A stretch of 9,661 nt of DNA from Holophaga sp. (GTDB lineage Bacteria > Acidobacteriota > Holophagae > Holophagales > Holophagaceae): positions 1 to 9,661 of the forward strand of contig JARLGP010000167.1 of NCBI GenBank assembly GCA_031292735.1, written 5' to 3'. Positions 6,292 to 9,661 of this stretch are shown piece after piece; the stretch's first letter is position 1, and every line of letters starts with the position of its first letter. Made by a program: the position numbers and the translations under genes. The notes under the pieces are model-generated. The model had not been told where the DNA came from. It saw nothing but the letters and a program-made list of their open reading frames with translations, and ran no database searches.

Positions 6292-7103
6292 GCAATCCCT
6301 GCGCCCTGCCCAGCCTCGCGCTGCCGCCCGGCCCGGAGGATCTGCTGACCCTGCCCAAGCTGGAAGAACGGATCCGGCGGCGGGTGGGCGTCTGCATCCA
6401 CGAGTTCGGCCTGGTGGAGGAGGGTGACCGGATCCTGGTGGGCCTCAGCGGCGGCAAGGATTCCTGGGCCCTGCTGGAGGTGCTGCAGTCCCTGAAGCGG
6501 CGGGCGCCCATCCATTTCGAGCTGTTCGCGGTGACCATCGACCCGGGCTTTCCCAGCTACGACCCGGACCGCATCGCCGAGGTGTGCGAAGCCAAGGGCG
6601 TTCCGCACCGGATCCTGTCGGCGCCCATCGACATGATGGTGCGCAAGCGGCCCGAGGTCACCCCCTGCGCCATGTGCTCCCGGTTCCGCCGCGGGGTGCT
6701 CTACTCCCACGCCAAGGAGCAGGGCTACACCAAGATCGCCCTGGGCCACCACCTGGACGACCTGATCGAGACCCTGCTGCTCAACCAGTTCTTCGGCGGC
6801 CGGCTGGCCACCATGCCGCTCAAGCTCACCAGCGACGACGGCGGCAACACCGTGATCCGGCCCCTGGGCACCTGCGAGGAGGAGGACCTGCGCCGGTTCA
6901 CCTGGCTCAAGGGCTATCCCATCGTGCCCTGCGGCTGCCCCCTGTGCGGCGCCTCGGTGCTGGAGTCGCGGCGGGCCCAGGTGAAGGCCCTGGTGGCCCA
7001 GCTGCGGGAGACCATTCCGGACCTGAAGTTCTCCATGCTCAAGGCCATGAAGAACGTCAAGACCTCGCACCTGCTGGATCCGAGGCTGCCGCCCATCACC
7101 TGA
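6288..7103 (+). CDS. ttcA: TtcA-family tRNA 2-thiocytidine synthetase, 271 aa
   Basis: TtcA adenylates and thiolates cytidine 32 of some tRNAs, using ATP, a [4Fe-4S] cluster and persulfide sulfur. The N-type PP-loop is LSGGKDSWALLEVL (53-66). Cys127 and Cys130 (PCAMC) are the paired cluster ligands. ALGHHLDDLIETLLLN (151-166) is the conserved helix of the family. The third ligand region is PCGCPLCG (214-221), with Cys215, 217 and 220. By alignment to the usual PC-x-x-C-G form, Cys220 should be the ligand and there is one extra cysteine. HLLDP (261-265) near the end is also family-like. The length is somewhat below that of E. coli TtcA, which has a longer tail. No ATG is available: TTG 6288 overlaps the regulator's stop (TTGA), leaving about 23 residues before the conserved KLEERIRRRVG. 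Translation is probably coupled to the regulator. The upstream sulfurtransferase could be a sulfur source, though this is not shown. Confidence 0.88.
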   Translation: MSNPCALPSLALPPGPEDLLTLPKLEERIRRRVGVCIHEFGLVEEGDRILVGLSGGKDSWALLEVLQSLKRRAPIHFELFAVTIDPGFPSYDPDRIAEVCEAKGVPHRILSAPIDMMVRKRPEVTPCAMCSRFRRGVLYSHAKEQGYTKIALGHHLDDLIETLLLNQFFGGRLATMPLKLTSDDGGNTVIRPLGTCEEEDLRRFTWLKGYPIVPCGCPLCGASVLESRRAQVKALVAQLRETIPDLKFSMLKAMKNVKTSHLLDPRLPPIT

Positions 7104-7127
7104 ATCGGGATCGCCGGAGCAGTCCAA

Positions 7128-7143
7128 GGCGCCGCCGGGCGCC
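7128..7143. repeat. GGCGCC inverted repeat after ttcA
   Basis: Two GGCGCC hexamers separated by GCCG could form a six-pair GC stem 25 bases after the ttcA stop. No T-run follows, so a role as intrinsic terminator is doubtful. The rest of 7104-7264 holds no gene or clear promoter that I can support; only GGAGG (7256-7260) before the next start is notable. Confidence 0.3.
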
Positions 7144-7264
7144 GGGAATCGTGCAAGACGAAATTCCCCGGCCGGGCATCCAATCCATAGAACTTTCAGG
7201 AGTTGCCAGGAACCCCAGGCTGCGCCGGAGGTCTGCGTCCACCCCCCAAAGCCATGGAGGCCCC

Positions 7265-8881
7265 GTGCCCACCCATCGATGGTCCCATCTCCTCGCAGCG
7301 ATCACCCTCTCCTGCTGGCCCGGCCTGCGGGCGGCGGCCCCCGAGCCCGCCTACCACGGCGGTGCCCTGGTGGTCACCGACCCGGCGCTCCATCCGGGCC
7401 ACCTGTCCCCGGGCCAGGTCCTCCCCATCCGGCTATCCCGCCTGGTGCCGCCGGCGGGCGCCGCGCCGCCCGCGCTCCAGGGCTGCGAGGCGCCCGGCAG
7501 CGTCCGCTACGGCCAACTGGTGTTCGGGCAGCTGTCCCCCGCCTGCGTCACCTTCACCGTGACGTTCAGCCCGGCCGGGACGGCGCCGCCGCCGCGCACC
7601 GTCACCCTGCGCCTGGGCGACAGCGTGGACCTCGCCGGGGACGGCCTGCCGGACCTGGCCCTGCGGGCGCCGGTGAAGGCCCTGACCGCGGGCGCCGTGG
7701 CCATCGACTACGCGCTGCTGGCGTTCTCCTGCGATGCCGGGCATACCGCCATGTTCGCGCTGGCGCCCGAGGCCTTCCAGGACGCCCGGTACCCCTACGG
7801 CATTTCCGGGGTGACCCCCTCGGGGGGCTTCATCTTCCAGTCCGACTGCCTCCCGCTGCGGGCCTCCGGGGTCCGCGGCGGGAACCGCGCCAGCTTCCAG
7901 GCGGACCGATCGCTCCTGGTGGAGCCCGCCCCGGGCGACGTGCTGGTGGAGGTCCGCACCGGCCGGCTGGAGCGCATCGAGCGGGTGCGCCGGACCCTGG
8001 ACGGCATGGAGCTGCAGTATGCCCCGGCCGGAACCCCGTTCCTGTTCCGGGAGGTGTTCGGCGCCGCCTGGGTGCACGTGTCCGGAAAGCTGGCCGACCT
8101 GGGCCGGCGCTACCGGTGCGGGCGCTCCGCGCCCGGCCCGCAGTGGGATTGGCAGGAGAACCTGGTGGACCTGTCGTTCAGCCAGCCCCTCATGGACGAC
8201 GCCGACGGCCGGATGGAGCTCCAGGTGGCGGTCCGGCTGGGAGTGAGCCTGGACCTTTCGGCCAACGTCAACTACTACGGGTTGACGGCCCAGCTGGGCG
8301 CCGAGGTGGACGAAGCCCTGCGCCTGGCCATGGACTACCGGGGCGAGCGCCCGTGGCGCCACGCCTTCGGCCCCTACACCGTGGCCAAGCCGGAGGTTGG
8401 CTTCACGGTGTGCGGGGTGCCCATGTCGGTGTCCATGGAACTCACCGCCGGGCTGGACCTGGACAACCAGGACACCGGCACCGCGCTGCAGGGGCTCCGT
8501 TCCACCGGGCGCTGGGGCTGGAGCGCCGCCCTGGCCGCTTCCTGGGGCTGGCGCGGAATCCGGGTGAACGCCTCCGACCCGGTGCTCAGCGACACCCTGG
8601 TCATCCAGGGGCTGCCGGAGAACCGGTCGGACCTGAACGGCCACGCCTCCATCAGCCCATGGATGACCATCAGCCCCAGGCTGGGCTTCGCCTCCTTCTT
8701 CTACGGCGAATGCCCCAACAAGCTGGCGCTGGTGACCTCGGCGGGCGGCGGCCACGCCCAGGAGGACGTCAGCTACCAGCTCAGCGCCGGTTTCAAGCTG
8801 GAGCTGCCGGTGCTGGGCACGGTGTGGGAACGGACCTGGCCGCTCTACCAGTGGTCGGACACGGTCTGGTCATTCCACTAG
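7265..8881 (+). CDS. Unrecognised secreted protein, 538 aa
   Basis: I do not recognise this family. GTG 7265 follows GGAGG (7256-7260) with a four-base spacer and gives a signal peptide: basic residues at 4-5, a hydrophobic core at about 9-20, and likely cleavage after the AAA at 23-25. The mature protein is alanine- and glycine-rich in the first third, then alternates polar and hydrophobic residues in a way that suggests many beta-strands (for example 113-136, 316-346, 378-400, 415-436, 505-516). Seven cysteines (74, 94, 156, 195, 285, 383, 483) are spread along it and could form disulfides in the periplasm. DLAGDGLPDL (122-131) resembles a single calcium-binding-type turn. Tryptophan and tyrosine cluster near the C-terminus (WERTWPLYQWSDTVWSFH). 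No later transmembrane helix, protease or glycosidase motif is apparent. The frame remains open far upstream over ttcA, but only this start gives a signal peptide. Its 3' end overlaps the convergent methyltransferase gene by 12 bases. Confidence 0.75.
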   Translation: MPTHRWSHLLAAITLSCWPGLRAAAPEPAYHGGALVVTDPALHPGHLSPGQVLPIRLSRLVPPAGAAPPALQGCEAPGSVRYGQLVFGQLSPACVTFTVTFSPAGTAPPPRTVTLRLGDSVDLAGDGLPDLALRAPVKALTAGAVAIDYALLAFSCDAGHTAMFALAPEAFQDARYPYGISGVTPSGGFIFQSDCLPLRASGVRGGNRASFQADRSLLVEPAPGDVLVEVRTGRLERIERVRRTLDGMELQYAPAGTPFLFREVFGAAWVHVSGKLADLGRRYRCGRSAPGPQWDWQENLVDLSFSQPLMDDADGRMELQVAVRLGVSLDLSANVNYYGLTAQLGAEVDEALRLAMDYRGERPWRHAFGPYTVAKPEVGFTVCGVPMSVSMELTAGLDLDNQDTGTALQGLRSTGRWGWSAALAASWGWRGIRVNASDPVLSDTLVIQGLPENRSDLNGHASISPWMTISPRLGFASFFYGECPNKLALVTSAGGGHAQEDVSYQLSAGFKLELPVLGTVWERTWPLYQWSDTVWSFH

Positions 8882-9661
8882 CCGGAGCCACAGCCCCTTG
8901 AGGTAGCTGCCCTCCGGGTGGTTGAGGGCGTAGGGGTGGTCCATGGGCTGGCCCAGGTGGGCCAGCACCTGGGCCTCCCGGCCCGCTTCCAGCATGGCCG
9001 TCCACACCGCCTCCTGGAACCGGTGCCGCTCCAGGTGCTGGGAGCAGGAAAAGCAGCCCAGCACGCCGCCCGGCGCGGTGGCCCGGGCGCCCAGCCGGAA
9101 CAGGTCCTTGTAGGCCTTGAAGGCCTTGTCCACGTCCTTGCGCTGCTTGGCGAAGGCCGGCGGGTCCACCACCACCCGGTCGAAGGATCCCGGCTCCACC
9201 TGGCGCATGAGCTCGAAGGCGTCGCCCTGCAGGCGCTGGTGGCGCTCCGGGTCCAGCCCGTTCATGGCCCAGTCCCGCTCGGCCTGGTCCAGGGCCGGGC
9301 CGGAGATGTCCAGGGTGGTCACCGAGGCGGCTCCGCCCAGGCCGGCGTGGATGGAGAAGCCGCCGGTGTAGCCGAAGGCATTCAGCACCCGGAAGCCCCG
9401 GGAGATCCGCCCCAGGGTGAGCCGGTGCTCGCGCTGGTCCAGGAAGAAGCCGGTCTTCTGGCCCTTTAGCAGGTCCACCGACAGCCGCGCGGCCCCCTCG
9501 CGGATCACCACCGGCCCGGCCAGGGAGCCCTTGATCAGCCGGTTCACCGGGTCCAGGCCCTCGGCGGAACGGCCGCCTTGACTGCGCTCCACGAACACGG
9601 TGACGCCCGCGGCCCGGGCCAGTTCCTGCAGGGGCGGCCACCAGGCGTCGCGCAGCGCCTC
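8870..9661 (-). CDS. RlmI-family class I SAM-dependent rRNA methyltransferase, C-terminal 263 residues (5' end outside window)
   Basis: RlmI-type enzymes methylate a cytosine at C5 in 23S rRNA. The visible part contains the family's central linker domain, with DLLKGQKTGFFLDQREHR (63-80 of the visible protein), then the SAM-binding motif LNAFGYTGGFSIHA (93-106), the acidic strand end LDIS (117-120), DAFELM (147-152), the catalytic-loop motif DPPAFAK (166-172) and CFSCSQHL (203-210). Cys206 in the SCSxH motif fits the cysteine chemistry of m5C methyltransferases. The C-terminus HPEGSYLKGLWLRL is also typical. The N-terminal PUA domain lies beyond the window edge. The frame is open through position 9661, so no start can be given, and an apparent in-frame GTG at 9596-9598 is internal. 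The exact nucleotide target cannot be fixed from sequence, so other members of the RlmI/RlmK group remain possible. Confidence 0.92.
   Translation of the reverse strand, partial: EALRDAWWPPLQELARAAGVTVFVERSQGGRSAEGLDPVNRLIKGSLAGPVVIREGAARLSVDLLKGQKTGFFLDQREHRLTLGRISRGFRVLNAFGYTGGFSIHAGLGGAASVTTLDISGPALDQAERDWAMNGLDPERHQRLQGDAFELMRQVEPGSFDRVVVDPPAFAKQRKDVDKAFKAYKDLFRLGARATAPGGVLGCFSCSQHLERHRFQEAVWTAMLEAGREAQVLAHLGQPMDHPYALNHPEGSYLKGLWLRLVE

Noticed and set aside
1..9661. Mobile element, CRISPR array, tRNA or rRNA gene, or defence system
   Set aside because: I saw no transposase or integrase motifs, no regularly spaced repeats, no tRNA-like cloverleaf sequence, and the gene content is housekeeping, regulatory and envelope type with even base composition apart from the short promoter island at about 5700-5770.

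Overview
The window is a GC-rich stretch of bacterial chromosome with nine protein-coding genes. Two are cut by the window edges. I see no tRNA, rRNA, CRISPR array, insertion sequence or phage gene. Lipobox and Sec-type signal peptides point to a Gram-negative envelope. The GC-rich codon use, a DUF4136-type lipoprotein and a membrane hybrid kinase would suit a Holophagae-type acidobacterium (for example Geothrix) or another GC-rich deltaproteobacterium-like lineage. That placement is only an inference.

Left part (1-2369). The 5' part of purF (glutamine phosphoribosylpyrophosphate amidotransferase) lies on the minus strand, 37 bases downstream of a gene for an unrecognised secreted protein of 206 residues. 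A HAD-family phosphatase gene diverges from that pair across 177 bases. It ends in a 24-bp tandem duplication, each copy of which carries a stop codon for both the HAD gene and the convergent lipoprotein gene.

Middle part (2354-4833). On the minus strand a membrane-bound PAS/histidine-kinase/receiver hybrid kinase is followed after 55 bases by a DUF4136-like lipoprotein. A 118-bp divergent region separates the kinase from the sulfur genes.

Sulfur block (4834-7103, plus strand). The order is a two-domain, 3-mercaptopyruvate-type sulfurtransferase, an Rrf2-family transcription factor, and a TtcA-type tRNA 2-thiocytidine synthetase. The regulator has a clear sigma70-like promoter of its own with a partial dyad over the -10 box. 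The regulator and ttcA overlap by four bases (TTGA). The regulator has no cysteines in the usual Rrf2 cluster loop but has four close together in its C-terminal tail. The proposed link is that sulfur or Fe-S status is sensed by the Rrf2 protein and controls tRNA thiolation by TtcA, which itself needs an Fe-S cluster. The gene order and overlap are visible; the regulatory logic is inference.

Right part (7265-9661). A gene for an unrecognised 538-residue secreted, cysteine-containing protein converges on, and overlaps by 12 bases, an RlmI-family rRNA methyltransferase gene whose 5' end lies outside the window.

Most of the window is ordinary chromosome. The sulfurtransferase-Rrf2-TtcA block is the best candidate for something little described.
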